Part shown: positions 5,967 through 12,765 of the stretch, piece by piece
Layout: each line of letters opens with the position of its first letter
Numbering within the stretch: position 1 is the stretch's first letter
Source: a virus
Direction: 5' to 3' (one strand)
IMG/VR virus record: IMGVR_UViG_3300012210_000017
Coordinates: 1 to 28,050 of that record
DNA length: 28,050 nt
Notes under the pieces: generated by a model
Database searches by the model: none
Seen by the model: the letters and a program-made list of their open reading frames with translations, nothing else
Told to the model about the DNA's origin: nothing
Translations under genes and position numbers: made by a program

Positions 5967-6130
5967 CCAAACGCATCACCGATGAGGAGTTCTGGGCGCG
6001 GGCGGCCTGTGCCGCGCTGGGGCGATCCGGAGACGCCAAATTGGCCGCATCCATCTCTGACTACGCGCTCAAGGAGTTTCGCCAGCGCTTCCCCATTGAG
6101 GATGTATTTCCGCACGTTAAGCAACGCTGA
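5963..6130 (+). CDS. hypothetical protein, 55 residues
   Basis: The start overlaps the previous stop by ATGA, with AGGA just upstream. The product reads MTKRITDEEFWARAACAAL, then a helical region ending FPIEDVFPHVKQR. It looks like a small all-helical phage protein. It has an exact junction upstream and a strong GAGGAGG for the following gene directly after its stop. Confidence 0.65.
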   Translation: MTKRITDEEFWARAACAALGRSGDAKLAASISDYALKEFRQRFPIEDVFPHVKQR

Positions 6131-6147
6131 ACCGAGGAGGAATGAGC

Positions 6148-6324
6148 ATGAGCGATGATTTCAACCACAGATTCACGCATTGCCTGCTGATCGCAGTGCT
6201 CGTTGTCATGACCAGGGACGATGGCTGGTATGGCCTCCATGCGCCGCTACTGATCACATGCGCATTCGCATGGGCCTCCGGATATCCGAGGCTCCGGAAA
6301 TGGATGGAAAGGAGATGGGCATGA
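6148..6324 (+). CDS. small membrane protein, 58 residues
   Basis: GAGGAGG at 6134-6140 is seven bases before the ATG at 6148; an ATG at 6142 is too close to it. The product MSDDFNHRFTHCLLIAVLVVMT has a hydrophobic helix near the N-terminus and a second short one around APLLITCAFAW, then a basic tail. It ends in an ATGA overlap with another membrane protein. A lysis or superinfection role is possible but not shown. Confidence 0.65.
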   Translation: MSDDFNHRFTHCLLIAVLVVMTRDDGWYGLHAPLLITCAFAWASGYPRLRKWMERRWA

Positions 6325-6740
6325 GCATCAGCCGGTCGCAGTGGAAGTTGCTCGGTGTGATGCTGCTCGGCATCGCAGTTTTTGTGGTGCTGCCACTCGC
6401 TCACAGTATCTACGAGCAGCAGCACAGAGTGCTGCAGATGGCGCCAGCACGCCCCATGACCCGCGAGGACGTGGTGTGCGACTGGCCAAACCGGACGATC
6501 AGGCTTAAGCCTGGGATCTACGATTGGTCGGTCATTCGCGCTGTGGAGCTGTGCGGATGGATAGTGGATGGCGAGGGCACCATCACCATCAACGGATCTA
6601 GCGCTACGACGACGGAAGGGCATGTGGAGACCCCTGCTGCGACTTTTAGCGGCACTCCTTCGCAGTGGAAGGTGCCGGACCAAGCCCCGCCCTGCTTCTC
6701 GATCGGGCACGCGCTCAAGCTCGCGGGGGACTGCAGGTGA
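6321..6740 (+). CDS. membrane-anchored hypothetical protein, 139 residues
   Basis: AAGGAG six bases upstream and the ATGA overlap fix the start at 6321. Residues about 9-28 (KLLGVMLLGIAVFVVLPLAH) form one membrane anchor or uncleaved signal. The rest looks exported, with three or four Cys (VVCDW, ELCGW, PPCFS, GDCR) that could form disulfides in the periplasm. No family recognised. It is the last gene of the plus-strand early block; convergent genes begin ten bases later and I see no clear terminator between them. Confidence 0.7.
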   Translation: MSISRSQWKLLGVMLLGIAVFVVLPLAHSIYEQQHRVLQMAPARPMTREDVVCDWPNRTIRLKPGIYDWSVIRAVELCGWIVDGEGTITINGSSATTTEGHVETPAATFSGTPSQWKVPDQAPPCFSIGHALKLAGDCR

Positions 6741-6749
6741 GGCTAGTGG

Positions 6750-6995
6750 CTAGGAGGGCGGCCCAGCCCGCAGCGGCTCGCTCAGGAACGCGTGAAATTC
6801 CCGGAACATGACGTGGAGGTCCGCCGGAGTCAGCAGCACGTGCGGGCACGCCATGAGCCTACAGGCATGGTCCAGCGCCAGCTTCCGCAGCTCGATATCG
6901 CTGATCCGGGCGTTCAGGTCAGCCCGGAACCTGGCCTGCAGCGCGGCGTACTGCTGCGCGTTGAGCGGCTTGTTGTCGTTCACGTCATCCCCCAT
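6750..6995 (-). CDS. hypothetical protein, 81 residues
   Basis: Last gene of the minus-strand small-gene operon. The start at 6995 overlaps the preceding gene by 11 bases. The product is helical (NAQQYAALQARFRADLNARI) with a Pro/Gly end. No family recognised. Confidence 0.65.
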   Translation of the reverse strand: MGDDVNDNKPLNAQQYAALQARFRADLNARISDIELRKLALDHACRLMACPHVLLTPADLHVMFREFHAFLSEPLRAGPPS

Positions 6996-7188
6996 TCATC
7001 GGCGGCTTGCGCATCATCGCCGCCTGCAGCTGCATCAGCGTCATGCTGGTATGCATGTTCATGTAAAACAACAACTCCCGCTGCTCGGTCGCCGACATGG
7101 CCCGGAACATGGACGCTTGGCCCCGCATGAACGAGTCGCAGTTCATGCGGTAGTCAGATAACATCGCGGCCGGCGTGATGCCGCTCAC
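6985..7188 (-). CDS. hypothetical Met-rich protein, 67 residues
   Basis: The start at 7188 overlaps the upstream stop by ATGA. Unusually rich in Met (about 12 of 67), with predicted helices such as ATEQRELLFYMNMHTSMTLM. Function unknown. Confidence 0.66.
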   Translation of the reverse strand: MSGITPAAMLSDYRMNCDSFMRGQASMFRAMSATEQRELLFYMNMHTSMTLMQLQAAMMRKPPMNGG

Positions 7189-7430
7189 CTCAGAGCCTCA
7201 TCGATCATTTCTTGCCACGTCTCATAAGGAGCTCCATGACTGGAGAGAGTTCCGAGTTTGGCGGCCGTCAGAAGCATCGCCTCTGACGGCTCCCGCATCA
7301 CCGCGATCGCCGCGCGAGCATCTGCATGGAGCTTCTCTCGCTCGTAGGGCTTTGCCTCAGACCATGGATGCATACTCACTGAATATTGTTCCCACAGGGC
7401 CTTGGCCACCCGCTCCACCATCTCGCTCAT
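7185..7430 (-). CDS. conserved-looking small phage protein, 81 residues
   Basis: The product begins MSEMVERVAKALWEQY and contains ADARAAIAVMREPSEAM and a final YETWQEMIDEALR. I recall this pattern from many rhizobial phages and prophages as an uncharacterised protein. Both ends form ATGA junctions, so it is translationally coupled to its neighbours. Confidence 0.78.
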   Translation of the reverse strand: MSEMVERVAKALWEQYSVSMHPWSEAKPYEREKLHADARAAIAVMREPSEAMLLTAAKLGTLSSHGAPYETWQEMIDEALR

Positions 7431-7600
7431 TCCCGTATCTTTTCGTTGAGGCCTGAGACTTGAACGGGCGGATAGAGCGATTGCAAGATGATGTCCAAGG
7501 CGGCGCGCCGGATTTCCTGGTCCCTGGTTTCATGAGCGATTTCGATTAGCCTGAATTTTTCGTGCAGGCTCAAGCGCTCAACAAATTCAATTTCGCTCAT
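7427..7600 (-). CDS. hypothetical protein, 57 residues
   Basis: Reading back from CAT at 7598-7600 gives MSEIEFVERLSLHEKFRLIE and so on to KIRE and a TGA that overlaps the next ATG at 7430. Both junctions are exact four-base overlaps, which is the main support. The protein is a charged helical peptide without a recognised domain. Confidence 0.68.
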   Translation of the reverse strand: MSEIEFVERLSLHEKFRLIEIAHETRDQEIRRAALDIILQSLYPPVQVSGLNEKIRE

Positions 7601-7794
7601 CGTTTCAGCCTCCCGATGTCGCGCATGGCCGTCTCCAGCGCCTTTTTCGTCGTCATGTACTGGTCCAACTCCGCTTGCCTAGCGGTCCTGGCGAGGAGAT
7701 CAACGGCGGCCGTGATCGCCGCATTGTACGAATCGATCGCCAGCCGCTCGACGGTCTCGACCGAGAATTTGTGGCGTGGAACCTCGGTGGTCAT
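7597..7794 (-). CDS. hypothetical protein, 65 residues
   Basis: ATG at 7794 is chosen over the in-frame GTG at 7803 because it overlaps the upstream stop exactly (ATGA). The product starts MTTEVPRHKFSVETVERL and is helical, ending METAMRDIGRLKR-like. No family recognised. Confidence 0.68.
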   Translation of the reverse strand: MTTEVPRHKFSVETVERLAIDSYNAAITAAVDLLARTARQAELDQYMTTKKALETAMRDIGRLKR

Positions 7795-7937
7795 GGTAGC
7801 CACCCCGGATCAAGTTCGTGCACCTCGGCCTCAAGCTCCTCAATCCGCCGCTCCAGCCGCCACAAATGCAGGGCCTGTATGATGACAACGACGCCAAGGA
7901 CGATCACCGCGATAGAGAGCGCAAGCATATCGTTCAT
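7791..7937 (-). CDS. 48-residue membrane peptide with coiled-coil tail
   Basis: Starts at 7937 with MNDMLALSIAVIVLGVVVII, a single strong membrane helix, followed by HLWRLERRIEELEAEV, a short coiled coil, and ends DPGWLP. Upstream and downstream junctions are both exact ATGA overlaps. The shape resembles small i-spanin or holin-accessory peptides, but the context is not a clear lysis cassette, so no function is assigned. Confidence 0.7.
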   Translation of the reverse strand: MNDMLALSIAVIVLGVVVIIQALHLWRLERRIEELEAEVHELDPGWLP

Positions 7938-8125
7938 ATGGCGCTTACCTCACGTGGCCAAGACGCGGCGGGAGAACCAAGATCCGGCACGAAGATAATC
8001 TCCATGCAAAGTTCCGTGCTGCTCCCGTTAGCTATCCACTTCCGGATGAGCCAGCCATGTTCGAGCCGAACCCGCTCCATACAGCCTGCGGCGCCCTCTT
8101 GATTGTCCATGAACCAACCCATCAT
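7934..8125 (-). CDS. hypothetical protein, 63 residues
   Basis: Starts MMGWFMDNQEGAAGCMERV and overlaps its neighbours by ATGA at both ends. It is beta-rich in appearance (HGWLIRKWIANG). No family recognised. Confidence 0.65.
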   Translation of the reverse strand: MMGWFMDNQEGAAGCMERVRLEHGWLIRKWIANGSSTELCMEIIFVPDLGSPAASWPREVSAI

Positions 8126-8529
8126 CTCATCACCTCCACCCGATCTAACGGCTTGGTCCGGCTCGCAAATGCCTGCGCGATGACCTGCAGCGAGTGACGA
8201 TCCTCCGGCCGCATGTCTTGCATGTAGCGCACAACCGTCCCCACAATCGGGTGGCTGAGTATTTTCATCATCGAATCAACAGCTTCCTCATCGTGCTTCA
8301 TCCCGACCTCACCGAGCAGCGCGCTTGAGGTCGTGCCCAGCATCACCGCGATGCGATGCAGCGTGAAGGCCGGCGGGTGCCCCTGGCCGGTCTCGTACAG
8401 CGCGAGCTGATTGATGGATATCTCGGCGCCCTTGGCCACGATACCGCAGGGGCGGTTGAGGTGCAGCCGCCTCGCCCGGATGCGGGAACCGAGGCGGCGG
8501 AGCGCGTCCATGGGCCTACGCCGGGGCAT
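8122..8529 (-). CDS. XRE-family helix-turn-helix regulator, 135 residues
   Basis: An N-terminal XRE-type HTH spans roughly residues 11-70: LGSRIRARRLHLNRPCG, AKGAEISINQLALYETGQGH and PPAFTLHRIAVMLGTTSSAL. The C-terminal half is a helical domain (EEAVDSMMKILSHPIVGTVV, MRPEDRHSLQVIAQAF) typical of dimerisation or effector regions of short phage repressors. Its place in the middle of a coupled operon of small genes suggests regulation of that operon or of the 9414/9661 divergent promoters. Overlaps the preceding gene by 14 bases. Confidence 0.85.
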   Translation of the reverse strand: MPRRRPMDALRRLGSRIRARRLHLNRPCGIVAKGAEISINQLALYETGQGHPPAFTLHRIAVMLGTTSSALLGEVGMKHDEEAVDSMMKILSHPIVGTVVRYMQDMRPEDRHSLQVIAQAFASRTKPLDRVEVMR

Positions 8530-8770
8530 GGGCTATCCCAAGTTCAGACAGCAATCGGTCAATATCCTTAACGTAGAGGTATTTTCCGTCAGCCAGGATG
8601 TTGCGAGCATTCCTGAGACAGGAGACGATGCGGTCGTAATCATCCTGGATGGATGCGATTTGCGAGGAGAACGGCTCACCGATGCAGTCGCAAGACAGGC
8701 TTGACCCCTCACCCATACGGAACATGAGGTGGCCAGCGGCAATTCCAATTTTGATCGGGCGGCGCGGCAT
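8516..8770 (-). CDS. hypothetical protein, 84 residues
   Basis: Starts MPRRPIKIGIAAGHLMFRMG at 8770 with a TGATG junction to the gene before it. Contains SLSCDCIGE and a helical C-terminus (DRIVSCLRNARNILADGKYL). No family recognised. Confidence 0.66.
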   Translation of the reverse strand: MPRRPIKIGIAAGHLMFRMGEGSSLSCDCIGEPFSSQIASIQDDYDRIVSCLRNARNILADGKYLYVKDIDRLLSELGIAHAPA

Positions 8771-8991
8771 CAGCGCTTCCTAGGCTTCCTAGCGTCCTTG
8801 ATGGCGTGGTAAAAGGCGCCCCACATCGGCGTGCCGCGTACTGGCATGCATTTTGAATACTCCCCAATCGCCACTTGAACCTCACGTGGTCTAATGTAAG
8901 ACTGGGGGTGCGTCAAGGGGCCCGACGGCCGATGGGCATGCTGCATTCGGAACAGATCAGCCGTGACGCACGCAGCTCGCGCAACGTGCAA
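8770..8991 (-). CDS. hypothetical protein, start uncertain
   Basis: The frame is open from an ATG at 8991 (73 residues), but that start overlaps the zinc-ribbon gene by 79 bases. A GTG at 8874 with GAGG five bases before it would give 34 residues ending AFYHAIKDARKPRKR. The TGATG junction with the next gene makes the stop credible. Only the C-terminal part is safe. Confidence 0.45.
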   Translation of the reverse strand: MHVARAACVTADLFRMQHAHRPSGPLTHPQSYIRPREVQVAIGEYSKCMPVRGTPMWGAFYHAIKDARKPRKR

Positions 8992-9137
8992 TCAAGCGAC
9001 CCCACGTGTCCGCACTCACGGCAAGTCAGCAGCCAAGCCTTTGACTCATCAATCGCTTCTTCCATCTTTTTCTTGCGGCGCCAATGATATAAGCCCGCCG
9101 GGTTGTAGATCCGGTTCCGACGTTGCGTTCGCTGCAT
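8913..9137 (-). CDS. zinc-ribbon protein, 74 residues or shorter
   Basis: Two Cys pairs form a classic ribbon: LLTCRECGHVG and RLICSECSMP, separated by about 17 residues. The first 24 residues from the ATG at 9137 overlap the upstream gene deeply; starting at MEEAIDESKAW (9065) reduces the overlap to 17 bases and gives 50 residues. Likely a nucleic-acid or protein-binding accessory factor. Confidence 0.72.
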   Translation of the reverse strand: MQRTQRRNRIYNPAGLYHWRRKKKMEEAIDESKAWLLTCRECGHVGSLDCTLRELRASRLICSECSMPIGRRAP

Positions 9138-9414
9138 TGAAGCGCCTCACTGATTCAAGTGTCATCCGTCGTTGCTCTTGCACACACGGTCTCACGCTCC
9201 CCTTCCCATCGATCCTCATCTGAGCACGGGTGCGAAGATGAGCCAGCTTGGCCAGCCTCGCCCTATGAAGATCAACCCGCGCCTCACGCAACCAATTCAA
9301 CACACTCTGGGCCGACACATCGGCAATCAGAGCCGCTTCTGCCAAGCTTGATATTTCACCACGCTTCACAAGCATCAGGATGTGAGATTTGAGCGGATGA
9401 CGAGGTGCCGGCAT
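9049..9414 (-). CDS. helix-turn-helix protein, first gene of the small-gene operon
   Basis: 121 residues beginning MPAPRHPLKSHILMLVKRG. An HTH is visible at SSLAEAALIADVSAQSVLNW followed by LREARVDLHRAR (residues about 22-53), similar to short phage and transposon-type HTH proteins. The C-terminal 50 residues look disordered. There is no Shine-Dalgarno, and the ATG lies seven bases after a candidate -10 box, so the message may be leaderless. It diverges from the HTH gene at 9661. Confidence 0.78.
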   Translation of the reverse strand: MPAPRHPLKSHILMLVKRGEISSLAEAALIADVSAQSVLNWLREARVDLHRARLAKLAHLRTRAQMRIDGKGSVRPCVQEQRRMTLESVRRFNAANATSEPDLQPGGLISLAPQEKDGRSD

Positions 9415-9421
9415 GCTTGAT

Positions 9422-9451
9422 ATCTTATCCAGTGCGTTTTTTCGATGTCAA
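9422..9451 (-). promoter_or_regulatory. promoter candidate for the 9414 operon
   Basis: On the minus strand: TTGACA (9451-9446), 18 bases, TAAGAT (9427-9422), then seven bases to the ATG at 9414. The predicted start of transcription coincides with or abuts the start codon. Confidence 0.65.
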
Positions 9452-9660
9452 GGTGATTTGATCCGGTTCCATAATTTGTCAGCAGATGGCAGTAGTGAAA
9501 TCATTGAAGAATTTCTCCGATTTGACAGCCAAACCAAAATCAGCGCAATCTCATCGCGCGTCCCGCATTACGCCCGCGCGCACCCCCTCTCTTCTCTCCT
9601 CAAATCTTCACCCAAGTAAGGAAGCCCCCTCCACGAGGGGCCACGCGGAAAGGTCACGTC

Positions 9661-9882
9661 ATGCTCTCAGACTCCGACATCGTCCGAAGGCTGATCGCCC
9701 TTCGACATTCGCCAGTCGTCGAAAGAAACGCTCGAAGGGCGCTGTCCATGAATGCCCTATCAATCGCGACCGGCCTCTCGCGCATGCAACTCTATCGCAT
9801 CGCCAAGGGCGACCAAATCGGCCCAAGAGCGCGGGAAAGACTCAGTGAGGCAATGACCTGTAACGTAATATTTGGTGCATGA
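9661..9882 (+). CDS. small helix-turn-helix DNA-binding protein, 73 residues
   Basis: GAAAGG seven bases before the ATG supports the start. The protein has an HTH at ALSMNALSIATGLSRMQLYR followed by IAKGDQIGPRARERLSEAM (residues about 27-65), in the lambda-repressor-like style. It diverges from the 9414 operon; the 246-base gap contains the minus-strand promoter above and a small hairpin (CCCCT, five bases, AGGGG, 9626-9640) just before its ribosome site. Probably a second regulatory switch. Confidence 0.8.
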   Translation: MLSDSDIVRRLIALRHSPVVERNARRALSMNALSIATGLSRMQLYRIAKGDQIGPRARERLSEAMTCNVIFGA

Positions 9883-10277
9883 CGGCAATTGCCTCTCCAT
9901 GGGCTATTTCGTGTTCCAGAGGCGTTTTTCCCTCGATTTCGGTCCGTTTTGGCCCCTCAAAGCTCGTTTAGACCCTGGCTAGCCACGCGTGAGGCGCATA
10001 GCTTGACGGTTCTCGCCGACATCACACAGGCTAACCCATTGATATCGTTGGTTAACGTAAATAATGTTCCATAATCGATGTTATGCGATCTGTGATGTTT
10101 GGTAGTGACCACGTTGAAATCGTTGAATAATTCGGTTTCTGTACGGATTTCCGGCCTGGCGCGCGGCCGGCGCAAAACTCGATGGGTCGCGAGAGTTCGA
10201 CCGGAGGGCGCCACACACGCAGTACCCCCCAAAAATAAATGAAACCGTGCTGATCATCGAGATGTGCTACGGAAGCA
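9883..10277. other. 395-base noncoding region before the packaging genes
   Basis: I see no convincing gene on either strand. AT content is higher than its surroundings at 10020-10140. It holds the promoter candidate at 10039-10067. Its position directly before the terminase makes it a place to look for late-gene control or a packaging site. Confidence 0.55.
10039..10067 (+). promoter_or_regulatory. promoter candidate for the terminase operon
   Basis: TTGATA (10039-10044), 17 bases, TAATGT (10062-10067). A second overlapping reading is TTGGTT (10048-10053), 16 bases, CATAAT (10070-10075). Either would leave a leader of about 200 bases before the gene at 10278. Confidence 0.5.
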
Positions 10278-10466
10278 ATGATTTTCTTGGAAACGATCGA
10301 GAAACGAATGCCGTGTTCTGAGCCTGAATTGGCGCGATTGAAGCGTGAAGCGGCTGTTCGGCGTTACCGTGATCGGGAGGATTTACGCGGCAAGCTTCTG
10401 GATTTGCTGGGGTTTGTGGCGGGCTGGAGAAAGCGGATGAAGCCTCCGCTGAGGCCGCGAAAATGA
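10278..10466 (+). CDS. small basic protein before the large terminase, possibly small-subunit-like
   Basis: 62 residues from ATG 10278, or 52 from ATG 10308 (MPCSEPELARLKREAAVRRY). Strongly charged and helical (RDREDLRGKLLDLL) with a basic tail. It ends in an ATGA overlap with the terminase start. The position is where a small terminase subunit is expected, but the length is short and no HTH is clear, so this is only a positional suggestion. Confidence 0.6.
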   Translation: MIFLETIEKRMPCSEPELARLKREAAVRRYRDREDLRGKLLDLLGFVAGWRKRMKPPLRPRK

Positions 10467-12310
10467 CCGACATCGAGACCGCGGACGAGGGCGGCGCGTT
10501 CCGGCTGGAGTACCAGGGGGTCGCGCCGTTTCCGACTGAGCGGTTCATGGCGTTTCTGGCCAAGTTGAAGGTCCAGAGCAAGGATTATGGGCTGGTTCCG
10601 TTCCGGCTGCTGGGCTCTCAGCGGTATGTGCTGGACAACATCGTGGACGGGCTGGCGCGGGGGGTGACGACGTTTGTCATCTTGAAGAACCGGCAGGCTG
10701 GGATCTCGACGTTTTTCCTGGCGCTGGACATGTTTTGGGCCTTTGAGCACAAGGGTCTTCTCGGCGTGTTCATGACGCACAAGGAGGATGCTCGGGATGA
10801 TTTTCGGGCGACGGTCGAGGTGTTCTTTGCTGAGACGCCGAAGCAGTTCCGGATCAACTATGTCCGGCACAACCGCAATCTGCTTATCCTCAAGAACGGG
10901 TCTCGCTATCGGTATTTGATTGCGGGGACCTCGGAAACCAAGAAGGGCGGACTGGGGCGCGGCGGCGCGGCGAACTATCTGCATTCGACGGAGACGGCGT
11001 TCTATGGGAATGGCGACGATCTCGGAGAATTTCGCTCGCAGATGAGTTCGCTGTATCCGCACCGGCTGCAGATTTACGAGTCGACGGCGAACTCGCTGAA
11101 TTTTTTTTCCGACATGTGGGACGAGGCGAAGTCGGACCCGACCAAGTGCGCGATTTTCATCGGATGGTGGCGGGATGAGCGGAACCAGTTTCCGGTCAAA
11201 CATCCGTTCTTCGACAACTACATGCCGGAGGGGATCAAGACCTCGTTGACGCCGCTGGAGCGCAAGCGGGTGCGGGAGGTGCGGGAGCAGTACGGGTTTT
11301 CGGTGTCGCTGCAGCAGATCGCGTGGTACCGCTGGCACTTGACGAGTGAGAAGGGCGGCGACCAGTCGCTGATGGACCAGGAGTATCCATGGACCGACGA
11401 CCACGCGTTTCAGGCGACGGGCTCGAAGTTCTTCACGGTGGAGGCGTTGACCGACTGCATGCGGTTTGCGAAGAAGCGGCCGTTCCAGACCTTCCGCTAC
11501 AAATTGGGGATGAAGTTCGATGAAACCGAGGTCCGACAAGTCAAGGACGTGCGCGCCGAGCTGCGGATCTGGGAGCACCCCTCCAAGTTCGGATACTACG
11601 TGCTCGCCTGTGATCCGGCTTACGGATCTAGCGACGATGCGGACCGAACTGCTATCTCGATCTGGCGGTGTTATTCCGACTGCATGGTTCAGGTCGCCGA
11701 ATATTGTTCGACGCAGCCGAGCACATATCAGTGCGCTTGGGTCATGGCCCACCTCTGCGGCTACTACGGGCAAACGTGGTCGATGCCGATCATGGAGATC
11801 AACGGACCGGGCCAAGCCGTCTTCGACGAATTGAACAAGGTGCAGAAGATGGCGTCCGAGATCCGGCCGACCGACGAGAACGCGCACATCCGCAACATCC
11901 TCAAGAACATGCGGCACTATTTCTACCGGCGATTGGACAATCCCGGCGGTGGCGAGATGCTGTACCAGTGGCGGACCACGCACGATCTCAAGACCCGCGC
12001 GATGAATCAGTTCAAGAACGCGATCGAACTGCACCGGATGGTGCCGAAATCGATGCCGCTGCTCGAGGAGATGCAGCGCATCACCAACGAGGGCGGCTCG
12101 ATCGGGGCGGAGGGTCGCGGCAAGGACGATCGCGTGATGGCGGCGGCGCTGGCGTGGCAGGCCTACAACACGTGGGTTCAGCAGAGGGTGAAGAATCTGG
12201 GGCTGACGCTGGCGAAGTCTGTGGAGATCGAGGAGAAGGGTGGCACGCCGCCGACCGAGCGGTTGATTACCGAGTATCTCAAGCGGATGCAGATTTCCGT
12301 TCCGCAATAA
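10463..12310 (+). CDS. terL: phage terminase large subunit
   Basis: 615 residues, normal for the family. The ATPase region shows a Walker-A-type loop KNRQAGIST (75-83) in the context TTFVILKNRQAGISTFF. An acidic strand, AANYLHSTETAFY (169-181), stands at the Walker B place. The RNase-H-like nuclease is marked by YYVLACDPAYGSS (D384), PIMEINGPG (E445) and GRGKDDRVMAAAL (D555/D556). It packages DNA into procapsids by docking on the portal. ATGA coupling to the small upstream gene. The portal gene, normally downstream on the same strand, is on the opposite strand here. A long antisense frame covers this gene but is a shadow. Confidence 0.96.
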   Translation: MTDIETADEGGAFRLEYQGVAPFPTERFMAFLAKLKVQSKDYGLVPFRLLGSQRYVLDNIVDGLARGVTTFVILKNRQAGISTFFLALDMFWAFEHKGLLGVFMTHKEDARDDFRATVEVFFAETPKQFRINYVRHNRNLLILKNGSRYRYLIAGTSETKKGGLGRGGAANYLHSTETAFYGNGDDLGEFRSQMSSLYPHRLQIYESTANSLNFFSDMWDEAKSDPTKCAIFIGWWRDERNQFPVKHPFFDNYMPEGIKTSLTPLERKRVREVREQYGFSVSLQQIAWYRWHLTSEKGGDQSLMDQEYPWTDDHAFQATGSKFFTVEALTDCMRFAKKRPFQTFRYKLGMKFDETEVRQVKDVRAELRIWEHPSKFGYYVLACDPAYGSSDDADRTAISIWRCYSDCMVQVAEYCSTQPSTYQCAWVMAHLCGYYGQTWSMPIMEINGPGQAVFDELNKVQKMASEIRPTDENAHIRNILKNMRHYFYRRLDNPGGGEMLYQWRTTHDLKTRAMNQFKNAIELHRMVPKSMPLLEEMQRITNEGGSIGAEGRGKDDRVMAAALAWQAYNTWVQQRVKNLGLTLAKSVEIEEKGGTPPTERLITEYLKRMQISVPQ

Positions 12311-12333
12311 AAACGCCCCCATTGCTGGGGGCG
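12307..12333 (-). terminator. rho-independent terminator, minus strand
   Basis: Stem CGCCCCC (12314-12320) and GGGGGCG (12327-12333), loop of six. Read on the minus strand it is followed by GTTTTTATT, a proper U tract; on the plus strand no T run follows. It therefore ends transcripts coming from the minus-strand mini-gene and portal side rather than the terminase message. Confidence 0.82.
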
Positions 12334-12365
12334 CTGAGGATGAATGGGAGGAGGCGTTCTGTTCG

Positions 12366-12413
12366 TTACTTCCGGCGGGACTTGCGTCCGCCGCGGCGAT
12401 GCTTGCGCTTCAT
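12366..12413 (-). CDS. 15-residue Arg/Lys-rich mini-gene
   Basis: The ATG at 12413 is preceded by AGAAGGAG with six bases between. The peptide is MKRKHRRGGRKSRRK, then TAA: eleven Arg, Lys or His among fifteen residues. The unit has a promoter candidate about 80 bases upstream and a strong terminator 33 bases downstream, all on the minus strand. The composition suggests nucleic-acid binding, comparable in charge to tiny packaging peptides such as protein J of microviruses. That comparison is by composition only, not homology. Confidence 0.6.
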   Translation of the reverse strand: MKRKHRRGGRKSRRK

Positions 12414-12490
12414 GGTGGTCTCCTTCTGGTTGGAAGGCGGTCGGAATCGGGGTTCGCCCGACACGCCCGTTTGTCAGTCACACGCGCGCG

Positions 12491-12519
12491 ATGCTAGCCG
12501 AGGCGATTGGAACTTGCAA
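12491..12519 (-). promoter_or_regulatory. promoter candidate for the mini-gene
   Basis: On the minus strand: TTGCAA (12519-12514), 17 bases, TAGCAT (12496-12491). Predicted transcript about 175 bases long, ending at the terminator at 12307-12333. Confidence 0.5.
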
Positions 12520-12558
12520 GGCGTCTTGCGGCTTATCCTATTGCGGAGGACCGAGCCT

Positions 12559-12765
12559 ATGATTGCGCCCGTCGTCAGCTTCCTGATTTACCTCTGCCTT
12601 CTGGCCATCGTGATCTACCTGGTGATCTGGGTTTTGACCGATGTCATCGGGCTGCCGATCCCGCCGAAGGTCATTCAGCTGCTGTGGGTGATTGTCGCCC
12701 TGGTCGCGATCCTGTGGCTAGTCCAGATGGTGCTTCCGAACGTACCGCATCTGCGCCTCGGTTAG
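12559..12765 (+). CDS. two-helix membrane protein, holin-like
   Basis: GGAGG about nine bases before the ATG at 12559. 68 residues: helix one within VVSFLIYLCLLAIVIYLVIW, a short loop with LPIPPKV, helix two within LLWVIVALVAILWLVQMV, then a short tail. Size and two-helix form fit class II holins and also the small Thivi_2564-type membrane proteins I recall, whose role is unknown. No endolysin is visible next to it. Its end overlaps the convergent portal gene by four bases. Confidence 0.72.
   Translation: MIAPVVSFLIYLCLLAIVIYLVIWVLTDVIGLPIPPKVIQLLWVIVALVAILWLVQMVLPNVPHLRLG

Noticed and set aside
6741-6749. Terminator between the convergent operons
   Set aside because: Only nine bases separate the stops and no stem with a T run is visible nearby on either strand.
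9957-10232. 91-codon minus-strand frame before the terminase
   Set aside because: No ribosome site, atypical composition, and it lies across the AT-rich promoter-like region.
10364-12322. 652-codon antisense frame opposite the terminase
   Set aside because: Longer than the terminase itself but only a high-GC shadow: its product is Arg/Leu/His/Pro-rich with no domain, while the plus strand shows Walker A and nuclease motifs.
12311-12340. Terminator for the terminase transcript on the plus strand
   Set aside because: The hairpin has its T run only on the minus-strand side; reading plus, GCTGAGG follows the stem.
12414-12558. tRNA-like GGTTCG segment near 12460
   Set aside because: A T-loop-like string is present but no cloverleaf or acceptor stem could be formed around it.
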